A stretch of DNA of 64,000 bases from Symsagittifera roscoffensis (GCF_963678635.1 NC_087065.1:15289853-15353852), one strand, 5' to 3'; shown: positions 46,924 to 59,023, counted from the first letter of the stretch. The notes: generated by a model from the sequence alone, not told the origin. Made by a program: numbers and translations.

Positions 46924-46997
46924 ATGGTCAACGCGGTAGCCGCTCCCAATTTTTCCCAAGACTTGTCAACTCAGTCCGACAAAAAGCTGAGCAAAAT
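46924..46997 (+). CDS. Possible first exon of a divergent gene
   Basis: An ATG in the context CATCCATGG opens a short frame (MVNAVAAPNFSQDLSTQ, then a Ser/Asp/Lys tail) that runs to a GTAGGT donor at 46998. The TATA box upstream and the divergent neighbour at 46709 support a real start. Following exons could not be fixed. Pieces near 47,026 and 47,137 begin after TTTTCAG and TTTTGCAG, but the phases do not agree simply. Unknown product. Confidence 0.3.
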
Positions 46998-47003
46998 GTA
47001 GGT

Positions 47004-47868
47004 AAAAAAAACAGACTAGTTTTCAGACGAGATCTTCAACTTGTACTGCAATAAAACGGTAGTCGACTTAATATTTCTGAAGATAGTTTGACAAACCTGG
47101 TATGGAGTTCTGTTTCCATTAGTTCACGTTTTGCAGCTATAAAGTTGGACAGTGAAAATATCACTTTAAAAAAATAAACCAAATCAAAATTTAGGCTAGC
47201 CTACAAATTTTTCAAAAAAACCTGTTGTTGTTCCAACTAGAAATTTCTAGCAACAGAGAAAACTGGTGGTGAAACAGAGAAAACGGGATGAGATTGTTAC
47301 GTAAGTACAAATGCCTCTCACTTCGCACGCAAAAGAGCTTTTTCTCCATGTTTTATCTTACGTGGAAAAAAAATTGTTCAGAGTTTCTCGTAGTAGCTGA
47401 GTTACTCATACGTAACATAAAAAAGGAAAAATAAATGAACTTTAATAGTTACAATTTTTATTCGCCTTTTTATTGCCAGTGTTCGCGTCGAAATAATTTT
47501 TTTTTTTTTTTAGTTGGCTCAATGCGAATTTAAAAACTTATGAGCGCGATATAATGCACCACACATGAAAAAAGCGCATTGAAAGTTTTAAGTATTTAAC
47601 AAGCAGTTTCCAACTAAAAGTGGTCTATTTCAAGCCTATTCGCGCATCGTGATTTCGGGATCGATCGTGGCACGTCGTAATTTTTCTTTGAAAAAAAATG
47701 GTTCGAAAGCTTTACAACTCCATCCAAAAATCGGTTCTCTAAATAATCAAACATCGTCTGAAAAAAATTAAGACTACTCTTACATCAGGGCAAAGCGCCG
47801 AATGCTCCGACCGTACCTCATTTGGTCTCAATTAAATTTGAAATTACAATTTTAATTGCAATTTTGTG
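47004..47868. other. No gene recognised between the divergent exon and LTR copy C
   Basis: Apart from possible short exons before 47,180 nothing coding is visible. The stretch is AT-rich with T and A runs, and no repeats linking it to other parts of the window were noticed. Confidence 0.4.
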
Positions 47869-47988
47869 CTAATTGGAACCTGATCTAAACTACATTTTAT
47901 GATTGGATAAATTAGATATTTTACCACTGTAAAGTATTTAATATTAACCAATCATGATCCATCTAACTAACAACCCACTTATTTGTAA

Positions 47989-48016
47989 GTGCTGAAATTA
48001 CTTGTAATTTCAGCAC
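47989..48016. other. 28-base palindrome in LTR of copy C
   Basis: GTGCTGAAATTAC, then TT, then GTAATTTCAGCAC. Compared with copies B and D (arms GTGCTGAAACTAC), one base differs in each arm and the pairing is preserved. Confidence 0.75.
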
Positions 48017-48370
48017 CAGAGAGATTTGAATTTAACTTAGAAATTAGTTGACTCTCCAAGAAGACTTCAGCAGCCGCAATAAACCAGTATACCCTAGATC
48101 TATTGAGCCTAGCAGAGACTAGTTAAACAACCTGAGACTAGATAGTATAAGAGTAAGATTAGGATCGGTATTAGACTAAGAAGTTGCACGAATCTATCCG
48201 GCCGAAAATAAGATAGCGTGACGAGCAGACGGTGTACCCTATCCGAAATTACTCTATGAGTTATACACTTCGGTCCTAACTCATCTGGTGCGACCATAAG
48301 TCTCGAACAAGACCTTAATAGCTTAGAATTAACCAAAAATAGATTAGAATTTAGACAAAACATTTTTAAA

Positions 48371-48604
48371 ATGTTATACGACGATAATTTAATCGAAATG
48401 TCTCTACGACTCAATAGATCAAAGCCAATATTCCGAACGATAAGAGAACTACCCGGAATTGCAAGAAGACCTCGAACCAGAGACGACATACCACAAAGTA
48501 GAAACTTATCATATAGTTATATGATAGTTCGGCAAAAGCCAACACAAACTTTTGTATTTAGAATACTACTAGCAATGAATTTAGATTTTCATTTGCAAAC
48601 ATAA
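48371..48604 (+). CDS. Copy C: short ORF in LTR/leader, MSLRLNRS family
   Basis: This is a 77-residue frame with ATG at 48371 and a second in-frame ATG at the MSLRLNRS word. It shares SLRLNRS, PGIARRPRTR, MIVR.KP.QT and VFRI with the frame in copy A (36,093-36,440), and a decayed relative lies in copy B. It is basic, with no known domain. Position before ORF1 and Gag implies the full-length transcript would carry it near its 5' end. If the LTR border near 48,838 is right, the ORF lies within the LTR. Confidence 0.55.
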   Translation: MLYDDNLIEMSLRLNRSKPIFRTIRELPGIARRPRTRDDIPQSRNLSYSYMIVRQKPTQTFVFRILLAMNLDFHLQT

Positions 48605-48930
48605 AATCTTGAAGTCAATCTTCAAAATCATTTCAGGCGCTAAACAAAATTATTAATATACAATAACGATTGATAAAAAGATCTCAGATCGTTTTCCTAA
48701 ATTCTGCAGTAATATACAAAACATGTTTGAAAAATATTTATTGAAAAATCAAAATCAAAATTAGTAGCATGACAATAAATGGTTAGTAATCATAAATCAT
48801 CCTGTTGTTCCAGCTTCATCACCTAAACATAACAGCATTCATCAGCTCACTAATATCATAAAAACACTAAATCTTTTCTCTACACAAATTTAAATCATTT
48901 TAAACTTAAATTCACTTAAATTTAAAATCA

Positions 48931-49015
48931 GATCATCAAGGCTCATCCTTGGATCTTAAATCATTTTCTATTTAATTAAATTTAAAACTTGATCATCAAG
49001 GTCTATCCTTGGATC
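48931..49015 (+). repeat. Copy C leader: two stem-loop words at exact 60-bp spacing
   Basis: GATCATCAAGGCTCATCC is at 48931 and a near copy is at 48991. In each, GATC-AT-CAAGG can pair with CCTTGGATC, leaving a two-base bulge and a five-base loop. Related words lie in the leaders of copies A and B. Position between LTR and Gag suits a packaging or dimer signal, which is inference. Confidence 0.5.
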
Positions 49016-49530
49016 AAAAAGAACAATTTTGTTCTCCCCCACCCACTTAGCTAGTGTCTAACGACCTCAAACGTCGATTCACTATCGAACCCTTTCTAAA
49101 AACCCAGGACTAACAGAAATTTTTGAATAAAACTAATCATTCAAATTAGGATAAACAGTGAAGAACTTCGGTTATTCATCCTTCACTTGATCCCCCCCTT
49201 ACCAGACCCAGGATAAATCTTAGACTTAGTAAATTTAAAATAGTATCTAACGAACTACTCGCGTTCTAATTATACCTGAACCTTGTGGATCGATTTACTA
49301 TTCTCCAACCCTGAACACAATCACTACCCTTAAGTAAGATTAAGTAAGTTAACACCTTAGCTTATACTAGCCACGAGAAAGTATAAAATCATTCTTCGGA
49401 ATCGATATACTTTTCTCCCCAACCCTGAACAAATAGACCCAGATTAGGCTAACCAAAAAATCGTAAGGACTAACAGTCTAAGAAAATAGAAATCATTTAA
49501 CAACCTTTTGCATCCGTCATCCTAAACCTT

Positions 49531-49953
49531 ATGTCATTTAAAAACCTAGGAAATAAACAAACAATCGTTTTACACAATTGTGAAATAGATAACAAAAAAT
49601 ACGATCTTGTAATCACACCTCATACACAAACAGTTGGATATATCAGAACAAAACGACAAACATTAAAAAGAAAAATAATAACCAAACAAAGACAAATAAC
49701 ACGAAAAAGATTTTCAAAAAACCGAAACGCATTTTCAGAATCAGAAACCAGCAGTTTAGACGAACTCTATAAATTAAAAAAATCTATAGATAAAAATTGC
49801 CCCATTCACGATCAATTATATTTTTCCGACTCAGAAACAACTTCAAATTCATCAAAAAGAGGAAAAAGAAGAATAAAGAACAATATAAACACAAACCAGT
49901 ACACTTATACAATTGGAATCAACCAATTAATCACATCGATAGTTACATATTAA
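49531..49953 (+). CDS. Copy C: ORF1, 140-residue basic protein before Gag
   Basis: The frame is complete from ATG 49531 to a stop at 49953. Residues 45-75 are very basic (TKRQTLKRKIITKQ), followed by serine/acidic patches (SESETSS, FSDSETTS) that look like casein-kinase targets, and a conserved end with NQYTYTIGINQ. Relatives occur in A (34,942-35,208) and B (11,615-11,880). It ends 18 bp before the Gag ATG. No known family was recognised. An RNA-binding or regulatory role would fit the charge but is inference. Confidence 0.6.
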   Translation: MSFKNLGNKQTIVLHNCEIDNKKYDLVITPHTQTVGYIRTKRQTLKRKIITKQRQITRKRFSKNRNAFSESETSSLDELYKLKKSIDKNCPIHDQLYFSDSETTSNSSKRGKRRIKNNINTNQYTYTIGINQLITSIVTY

Positions 49954-49971
49954 CAGTCATCAAACGAAAAA

Positions 49972-52900
49972 ATGAGCTCAACACACACCCCAGGTGAAGA
50001 AAGTCCAGATGATGATGATATCTTCCCCTTTATCGTAGATGCAACCACTGATAGAGGACAGCATATATTTTGCAAAAATTTACTCTTAAATTTGTTTGAA
50101 CCCAGAATCAGTCCATGTAAAACAGAGTTCCCAGATGTAAAAATCAAAAGACAAATTATCGATCACTATTTGAAAGATATATGCAACTTAACACAACAAT
50201 ACGGAATCTACTCCATAGAATTCAGCTCACCAAACCAGAATCACAGCAAATATGTAAATCAAACAGACGACCTTGATTTAGAATTCTCAAAAGTATTCTC
50301 AGAATATATAAAAAGCATACAATATCATAACTCACAAAGAGCAAACTCCATATTCACCAATGAAGTTTTTGTAATAATATATAGTTATATCTCGATATTA
50401 GAAAACGAAATCCCAATCCCAAATGTCTCACCGACAGAAACATCTAAACATATAAGAGTACGACATGAAATCACACTACTCTCTAGTTTTCTAAATATAA
50501 TTAAAGAAAACTTCACTAAAGATGATGTTTCACAACATACAAAATATGACTTACAAAAAATCTTGGCATGGTTTATAATAGATTATTTCACACATAATCT
50601 AGATTTAATTTCACAAGCAAGAAAAAATTTTAGACCTCAAAACTCAAACGATGATACTGCCATCACAGAACAGTCAGACTATGTTTGGGACCCCGAATTG
50701 TCTCATCCCGCATTTATAAATATCCCACAATCAATTGCAAGTCAAGCAATAAGTACAATATCTTATGTAAGAGATTATGTAAGAGTAATACCATTAACCA
50801 TTGATGCAACACCATTAAACTATAATACATTTTTACCTGATATGCAAAATAATAGTTTAAACTCCACAGTCATACACAATGAAAACCTCAATGGAACTAG
50901 AAATCTCACTCAACAAGATATCCAGACACCATCACACTTCATAAATGAAGAAATCGTACACACAACAACTACACAACAAAGCATTTCACCGATACGTCCA
51001 AATTTAACAACACCAAGAAATACAAACCCTTCACAAACACAGGTAACCTTACAATCAACCGTTAAACCTTCGGTTGCCCCAAAATATTCACACATGGATT
51101 ATCAAACATACAGACCCATGACAATACCGTCAAAAACACGTAAAACGTTCACTAGAAACAATTTTGCAGAACATAATTATAATTACACACATCCATCAAA
51201 AACAAATTATCCCCCACGAAAAAATTTTAATAATTACACAAGATCTCGAAACTGGGATAACCCAATGGCACAAACTAATTCAGTAAATTTTCAAACAAAT
51301 TTACATCCTTCACAGGATCGTAGTGAAAACTATCCATTTTTTCAACAAAATAAAAATAAAAAACAAACATCTTATCAAGTGGATTACTTATCCTCAGATG
51401 ATGATTTTTTACAACCAGATATATTTGCACCATATAATCAAGAATATCGTGGACAAGGAGTACAGAAACCAAATACAAATCATAGAATTTTTTCTCCACA
51501 ACCGATAGATACACAAAATCAACAACCAATTCAGCAACAAAACCCAATTAATACACAATATTTTCAACCAATTCAGCAACATAACCCAATGATCACACAC
51601 TCAAATCAACCGACGCAAATGCAAAATGAAATACCACTCCCATATTATCTTCAACAACACGAAATAACAAGAAATCAACTTTCAAATTTTTCTCAAATGC
51701 CAAATGCAGCAGAATCATTACAAATGACAATGAATCCATACCTTATGGGTGGATCATCAATAACATCAAATAAAACTTTAATGGTATTCACAGGAACAGA
51801 CCCTGAATATTCTGTAGAAGACTATTTAAATGCAGTAACAGCAAATTTGATTTTAAAATTGAACCAATTAATACGCCACTACATCAAAACTGGATACATC
51901 GACGCACAGCGTTGATACAAACAACTTTAGACGGCGCAGCCCAAAAATGGTTTTCAGTATTGCCTCTAGAAATAAAATCAAATTGGAAAAGGTTTACACA
52001 AGAATTTTCAAAAATGTTTGACTCCGAAAGAAACAAACAACAACAAAGAGTTTTATGTAATGAAATTCGCAGATTACCAAATGAAACCATCAAGCAATTA
52101 GCAGTACGCATCGAAACACTAGTTCGAAAAGCATATTCATTAAATACACATGACTATAAAAACACAAAGATGACAGAAATCTTAATGATGACCTTAACAC
52201 CTCAATTAAGGAAAATAGCAATAAAAAAGAGAGCATCCCATCCCTCCTCAATTCGAGAACCCGATTTAGATTTTCGAAAACTAGTAGACAAGCTAGAACA
52301 AGCGGAAATCACCATGAAACTTGAAGAAACAGAAAATCTGAAATTACAATATGTTAATCGAATTGAAACAAATACCACAAATATCAATAATGTACAGGAA
52401 TCAGATACAGACCTCGTTGAAAAAATCACTGAAATACTCAATATTTACGAAAAACACCCAAACTTTAAAGGCAAACCATCTTTCAAAAAATGGTGTAATT
52501 ATTGCCGACGATACGGACATAGTATTTCTGAATGTAGACAAAAACAGCAAGACAATCAAAATAAACCTCAAAAATATAAAGAACCAAATAAATCATTCTA
52601 TCAATACATGAAAAAAGATCAAAATCTACCGAACAAAAATGTATACAGCAACAACAGTTCAGGAAAACCACTACCGAGCAATACCAACTACACGAGAAAT
52701 CAATCACCACATAACTCAAGTTATAGAGGAAGATCACCAGAACGAAGAAATTCACAAAATCATTACAATAGACAAAATAGTAGAAATAATTACTCCAGAT
52801 CAAATTCAAATACAACACGATTTGTTTCTAGATCTAATTCCCAATCAAGAAATAATTACTATCCAAACAATCAATCACGAAATTCATCATACAATAGAAA

Positions 52901-53250
52901 TAGAAACTATTCCAATAATCGGAATAGAAGTTATTCAAACAACCGAAACCAGAATTACCCGAACAATCGATCAAGGAATAACTCATATAATAGATCAAAC
53001 TACAACAGACCAAACAATAATTATCAAAACAGATCACGAAATAATTCACAAAATCGACATTCAAGTTATAATAATCGTTATAGAAATTATTCCCAATCAC
53101 CACACAGGAATAATAACCATTATAATAATTCTAATAATCGCCATAGAAGTAGTACACCTAAACATCAAAGAAATATTAATCAAGTACAATCAAACCCAGA
53201 AACAACATCATACCCTCCAGTTATTGATGACACAGGAAATAACGAACTAC
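49972..53250 (+). pseudogene. Copy C: Gag (fossil)
   Basis: The N-terminal part from the ATG at 49972 has a DDDD acidic start and long Gln/Asn/Pro-rich tracts (about 50,850-51,700). It is followed by a Ty3/gypsy capsid-type region (about 51,730-52,330, including WFSVLPLEIKSNW and RRLPNETIKQLAVR). A zinc knuckle of the C-x2-C-x4-H-x4-C type (CNYCRRYGHSISEC) lies near 52,494-52,535. After it comes an Asn/Arg/Ser/Tyr-rich low-complexity stretch (about 52,620-53,170). The region is broken. Confidence 0.8.
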
Positions 53251-53559
53251 AACTGAATCAAATAAACTGTGAATCATCAGAATCAGAAAGTGATACAGAA
53301 AACACTATCTCCATAAATATGATAGCAGTTGAAAATGATTACGAACCTATTATATATGAACAACCTTGTTCATCACATATATATGAAAATCAATTAGAAC
53401 TCCTTCACAATTATTATATTGAACCCATCCATTCTACACAAACAACACAAGAAACAAACGAAATTAACACTACAAATAAATCCAATGAAAATGACAAAAC
53501 AAAATGCTTAAATACAAATCACATCTATCAAAACATACAAAAAGAACAACCCAAAGAAA

Positions 53560-54340
53560 AAATTTGGACAATACCATTTCTTTTAGAAAGTCCAAGAAGC
53601 AAAGAATTTCAACCACCAGATCTTGAAATTGATTTTTTAATTGATTCAGGAGCAGAATCAAATATAATAAACATTCCCACATGGAATGAAATAAAAACCT
53701 TACACCCAAAGCTAACACCTCTTGAAACCTCCAGTAAACTAGCAACAGCACAAGGATCAACATTGGTAAACTATGGAAAAATTCAATTATTTCTTCTCCC
53801 CACAAGAACAATGGAGCAAAATAAAATTTTAACTAAACCATTTAAACAAATATTCCATATCACTGATATTAAACACAATATCATAGGAATACCATTTATC
53901 TCTAAATATATACCAACAATCAACATATTAAACAGTAAAATACTAATCAAAGATAAATACACAAAAACAAAAGACACATCCCTAACATTTTTTCAAAGAT
54001 TAAACAAACAACCACCATTCTTTTCAAAATTTTATCCAATATATAACCAACAAAGAAAACACCTGAAACCACTATCAGGAAACATATATAATTTTTCAAT
54101 AAAACAAGTTCACCAATATGATAAAAAACAAAACAAACAACAACTCTATATGTCAGATTTTGAATTCAAACCTATCCATAAAATTTTCAAAATCATAATC
54201 TCATCCATAAAATATTTGAAAAACTCGAATTCAGATATTATATCTCTACATGTATACAACAATACATCCTATCAAGTAACATTATTTTTAGGACTTTTAG
54301 GCTATTGCAAAACCAACGCTACGATATCACCAATACACGA
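53560..54340 (+). pseudogene. Copy C: aspartic protease region (fossil)
   Basis: The retroviral-type aspartic protease motif DSGAESN lies near 53,643 and is preceded by the KIWTIPFLLESP word. The HITDIKHNIIGIPFISKY word, corresponding to the conserved second half of the enzyme, lies near 53,858. It follows Gag without an obvious start of its own, as expected for a Gag-Pol product. It belongs to a broken Gag-Pol region. Confidence 0.7.
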
Positions 54341-54599
54341 AAAAGAATATCGCGTAAATAATATACTCCAATTATTAGATATTTGTCAATCCACAATTCT
54401 TAATGAAGAATTATCCATAAATAATATAATAAGTAACGAAAAAAGAAATACGGATTATTTCACAAAAACCCCATATTTCAAACCGACATTCAACATAAAT
54501 AACTACACAGAGATTCAACAGAAATTTTTAACAATGTTTAATTTCCAACATTCACAAATAACACAAGACGAATTTGAAAAATTAGCCAAACAGCTAATT

Positions 54600-55660
54600 A
54601 AATATTCATCAGTCTATGCAACATCCAAATTTGATGCTGGCAAAATCAGCTCATCACTACATCTCCCATTAAAACCAGACGCAGTTTTCAAAAAACAAAG
54701 AGCACTAAAGTACCAATTCACTTATACGATAAAGTGAACAGATTACTCGACATTTTAGAACAATACAACATTATATCACCAAAAAATAAAGAAGAACAAC
54801 CAAAAGGTAACACATTTATCAACCCTGTTATCATTCTAGCCAAAGGAGAATCATTAAAAATCGTTCTCGACGCTAGATACCTCAACTCACTCATAGATGA
54901 ATCAAAGTGTAATTGGCCTATTGAACCAATACAAGTTATTTTAACAAAAATAAACGGAAAATACTTTACAACCGCAGATATGAATAGTGCATACAATCAA
55001 ATGCCATTAGATGAACAATCGCGACGTTTAACACAATTTGTTATTGGAAACCAACAGTATGAATTCAACCGCTTATTCTATGGAATATCCATAGGACCAG
55101 CAGCATTTTCAGCTTTTATGAGCAAAATTTTTCGACCACTAATACTCAAGAAAAAAGCAATCACCTATTTAGACGATGTTTTTATGCAATCACAGACTAA
55201 AGAAGAAATGTTCAATGTTTTAGAACAATATCACCAAATACTTCAGAACGAAAATCTGAAGGCCGCCCCCGATAAATCACACTTCTTTTTAACACGAGTA
55301 AAATTCTTAGGACATAATATAGAAAGAAAAACAATCACCCCATTAAAATCACGCATTGATGCAATTCAAAAACTCCAACCACCAACAAACAAAAAGAAAA
55401 TCCAAGAATTCCTTGGAATGTTAAATTTTTTAAGTAAATATGTCTATAAAATGCAATTATATCTAAGACCATTCTATAATATACTTAGACAACAAAATAA
55501 TTTTGAATGGAATACCAAACATCAAGCACGATTTGAAGAAATTAAAAAACTTCTAACTGAACAAATTTCGAATACAATTCCAGATCCAAATCAACCATTC
55601 TACGCAATGTGCGATGCTTCGAACTTTGGCATGGGCGCAGCGTTATTAAATCACATAATG
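54600..55660 (+). pseudogene. Copy C: reverse transcriptase (fossil)
   Basis: Words of the Ty3/gypsy RT follow in order: an LHLPLKPDAVFKKQRA start, INPVIILAK with IVLDARYLN, the TADMNSAYNQMPL word with its catalytic aspartate, FNRLFYGISIGPAAFSAFM, and the catalytic YLDDVF near 55,166. LGHNIERKTITP and IQEFLGMLNFLSKY follow. It belongs to a broken Pol region. Confidence 0.82.
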
Positions 55661-56450
55661 GTACAAACAAAATGAACCTTATATCAGCAAATTCTCGATT
55701 ATTCACTCAAGCAGAGCTAAGACTCTCAACCCTAATGAGAGAATGTACAGCCATAATCTATACACTTACAGAATATGAATTTCTGATACTTGGATCAAAA
55801 CATCCAACAGTCCTATTCACAGATCACAAACCAATCATATTTCTCTTTACACAAAAATCTAATCCAAATCACCGAGTTTATAGATTTCAATTAATTCTAA
55901 TGAAATTTCCAAACTTACATATAGTTTGGACAGCAGGAAAAAATCTTGCATTACCAGACACATTAAGTCGAAATACACCACCTGAATTACTTACACGTAA
56001 AACTACAGTAGAAATACCCAAAAATATAAAATTCTACCTTGCAGAAAACGAAACATCACCCCGACTAGAATGCAAATATGCAGTAAAAACTGACGTTGAA
56101 CAATCACAGATAAATAATCTACAACACTTTCCACTTTATTTAGATTGTCAAAATAATCACTACGAAGTTGATCTACTTGGAACATCAACTTTTAAACCAA
56201 TTCCATACTCACAATGGATAAAAAATAATACCCAACAAAAAAGAGTAAAACAACACTCGCATAAAAAAGACCTTTTTCCATTAATTGAAAAAGAAAACCT
56301 AACTGATAAAATAAATTTATCAGGACCACAAACAAACGATTCAAAATACACAATAAATCAAGTTTTTGACCTCCATGACCCACTTGATACAATACCCTTA
56401 TCTAAATTAGAAATACAAAAACATTTTTCTCCCCCCAACAGATAAAATTA
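55660..56450 (+). pseudogene. Copy C: RNase H and connection (fossil)
   Basis: RNase H words are STLMREC, LFTDHKPIIFLF and ALPDTLSRNTP, the last with the usual final aspartate. The arrangement is that of Ty3/gypsy elements. The stretch to 56,450 is a poorly conserved linker to integrase that is also present in copy A. Confidence 0.75.
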
Positions 56451-56459
56451 CAATTAATA

Positions 56460-58013
56460 CTTTGAAACAATATCAAAATCTTGACCCAGTAATTAGACAA
56501 CTAAAATCATGGCACAAATATAAAACTAAACCCGTAAAAGCAGATACCACAATTTTAGGAAATAAAACACTCCTCCGATATTTTCGAAAATTTAATAATA
56601 CGACAATTAATGAAAACACAGACCTCCTAGAATACCAATTAAATGAATCAACAGTTCCCTGTCTCCTTTTAAGTATGATTCTTATAGCTTTTAATATTTC
56701 ACATACATAAAAATATTAAAGGACACTCTGGATCAGAGAAAACATATTCAAATTTCATACAAAACTTTTATTTCCCAAATGCACCAATTTGGATAAAAGT
56801 ACTATGCAATGATTGTATAGTATGTCAACTAAATAAACCTTATCCAAATCAAAAACAAATAGCACAAAAACAAGACTTTAAAGGACAAAGTTTGTACTTT
56901 AACCACCGTATCTCCTTTGATACAAAAGGACCAATTTCACCCTCATCAGAAGGAAACTCCTACATTATGGTAATTGTTGACGCATTTACACATTATGTAG
57001 CACTTAACCCAGTACCACATTGTAACGCTTATTACGCTTACACAACGCTTTATGAACACTGGATAGCTAAATTCGGACTACCAGAAATTTTAGTTACAGA
57101 CAACGGTACAGAATTCATCAATAATGAAATCATCACACTATGTCATCTATATAACATCAAACACAAACCACGTACATCTCACGCACCTTGGACAAACGGC
57201 TTAGTCGAAGGTATGAACCGTTCACTACAAGAATATGATAGATGTATCATCAATGGAAATGATACAAGATATACTGAATGGTCAGCAGATGTAAAATTAT
57301 TTCCCCTAGTATATAATTCACAAATCACGACAACTCTAGGAATGTCACCATATGAAATGGTTTTTAACCAAAAGCCACGCAAACCAATAATGTTTACAGC
57401 AAACTCTCATAAAAACGCACAAGGTTATTGTCAACCAAATAAAGACTCAATTTGTTATAACCTACCTTTACATACACACGATGAAGATCATTTTCATCAC
57501 CCACAAATTCTTAAATTAGCCTCCGGTACACACACCGAATGGATTTTAAACAGAGATAAAAAACACAATGAAATTTACCAAAAAGTAACAAAAAAGTTGT
57601 TACAAAGGCAAAACATTAATGAACAAATAAATTCACGCTTTACACCAGCCTCCGATTTAAAAATTGGAACATTTGTTTTAATACCCAATTTTAATACTCA
57701 AAAAGGAATTTCTAAAAAATTACAACCCCTTCGTAAAGGACCATACCAAATAATTGCAAAACCCACTGATGTCACATATAAAATCACCGACTCAGACAAA
57801 AAAGAAATCGTTCAACACCGAAATAACCTATTACCTTATTATCCAAAAGAATACGCACTCCGCGAACTAACTCAATTATATTCTTTTACAGGTTTAAAAG
57901 TTATTCAAAATAACCCACATACGGAAAATACAACAAAGGAACAAAAAGATTTTCACCTCAAAAACCAAATAACAAAATCAACCACCACAAAAAAAACAAT
58001 ACAAAAAATCTAG
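56460..58013 (+). pseudogene. Copy C: integrase (fossil)
   Basis: The zinc-binding region lies near 56,690-56,830. The core shows all three catalytic acids: the aspartate in ISFDTKGP near 56,919, the aspartate in VTDNGTEF near 57,099, and the glutamate in NGLVEGMNRSL 35 residues later, the D-D35-E spacing of retroviral integrases. The C-terminal part is basic, with a KLQPLRKGPYQII word like the GPY/F module of Ty3/gypsy integrases. It belongs to a broken Pol region, although the core looks well preserved. Confidence 0.8.
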
Positions 58014-58051
58014 ATCAAAATACATCTCAAAAAGAAAGAAAAAATAGAAAA

Positions 58052-58201
58052 ATGACAGAACAAATAATACCCCAAGAACAAATCGACAAATCAGAACATA
58101 GAGAGTCTTCACGAATTGGAAATCAACCACGTAAAAATTATAAATTATTCATCCCACAATCTAAAATATTAAAGAAAGTCGAATTTCAAAAACAACTTTA
58201 A
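58052..58201 (+). CDS. Copy C: small ORF after integrase, 49 residues
   Basis: ATG at 58052 to TAA at 58199-58201. The protein is polar and basic (MTEQIIPQEQID, then RIGNQPRKNYKLF). It lies 38 bp after the integrase end and could be a tail of Pol, a small accessory gene or chance. Confidence 0.3.
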   Translation: MTEQIIPQEQIDKSEHRESSRIGNQPRKNYKLFIPQSKILKKVEFQKQL

Positions 58202-58792
58202 TTTTGTATTTCACAATCTTAGACCTTTGAAACATTTTGAATTTTCATTTTTCAAAATAACATGCTGACAAACTCGCAGCGATTCTAGTTCATAATTAGC
58301 CAATAGGATTCATCCAATCCGTCACCTTCTCTAACTCTAACACAGATCAACTAGACGAACGATATTAAATTCCAGGCATATCTATAACTATAACTTTGCG
58401 ACCTCCAGGTCAAAAATAAGCAAACCACTCCAACTTGACAACTAAAATAAATATCACCATAATATCATAACCCTCCCTTATCTAATAAACCAAAGATCAA
58501 CAATATTTCCCCAACTCAGCCCTCAAATACCCCCCAAACAAATATGTTAAATTAGCCTAAAGTAAAAAAACGACCATTTTAATTAGCCTAAAGTATAAAA
58601 ATCTCGAAATACCCCAGATCATTTGACAAATGAAAATAAAGACAAAGAAGACCTCCCGATCACCATAAAAATTGCCCCCAACAATTTTTCACAAAACTCA
58701 ACCCACTTGTCAAAAAACCAATAAATAATCCGACCACACTTGAAAATTGCCCCAAACAACAAAAAATATTCGATCAAGAAGTCATTTCATAA
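58202..58792 (+). other. Copy C: AT-rich non-coding interval between Pol and the membrane ORFs
   Basis: No frame of useful length on the plus strand. Words such as AGCCTAAAGTA repeat (about 58,554 and 58,580), and several CCCCAAA words occur. It could hold a splice acceptor for a subgenomic Env message, but I cannot point to one with confidence. Confidence 0.35.
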
Positions 58793-59023
58793 ATGCTCTT
58801 CTCTCAATCAGTCACTATAATTATCACAAACCTCAAACAATTTTTTACGATACTTAAAACTTTTATAATATTTCTTTTTGATATCTTTGAATCTTTTGTA
58901 ATAATCTTAATCATTTTTTGCAATATTTTTTTAATTTTCTATTCCCTATTTGAACTATATCTCCAACTTTCAAAAGCTATTGACTATATCCACAGGTACG
59001 ATTCACAAAACTTATCTAAATGA
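58793..59023 (+). CDS. Copy C: small membrane protein 1, 76 residues
   Basis: ATG at 58793 to TGA at 59021-59023. The protein is almost all Phe, Ile and Leu from residue 8 to 60, enough for two membrane helices, followed by a short polar tail (SKAIDYIHRYDSQNLSK). Its stop overlaps the next ATG as ATGA (59020-59023). It lies between Pol and Env, where some retroviruses and other enveloped viruses keep small membrane proteins. Viroporin-like function is inference from size and hydrophobicity. Confidence 0.45.
   Translation: MLFSQSVTIIITNLKQFFTILKTFIIFLFDIFESFVIILIIFCNIFLIFYSLFELYLQLSKAIDYIHRYDSQNLSK

Larger units (their letters stand above)
47870..48840 (+). repeat. Copy C: 5' LTR (borders approximate)
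   Basis: Homology with the LTRs of A, B and D starts at ATTGGAACC near 47,874 and continues to the conserved CCAGCTTCATCACCTAAA word near 48,821-48,838, giving about 0.96 kb. Ends cannot be proved without the 3' LTR. No primer-binding site starting with TGG was recognised at the border. Confidence 0.6.

Noticed and set aside
52639-53256. Long Ile/Thr-rich plus-strand frame over the Gag low-complexity region
   Set aside because: It is a shifted reading of the Asn/Arg/Ser-rich repeat stretch. Its monotonous ITID/IIT composition is what that repeat gives in the wrong frame.
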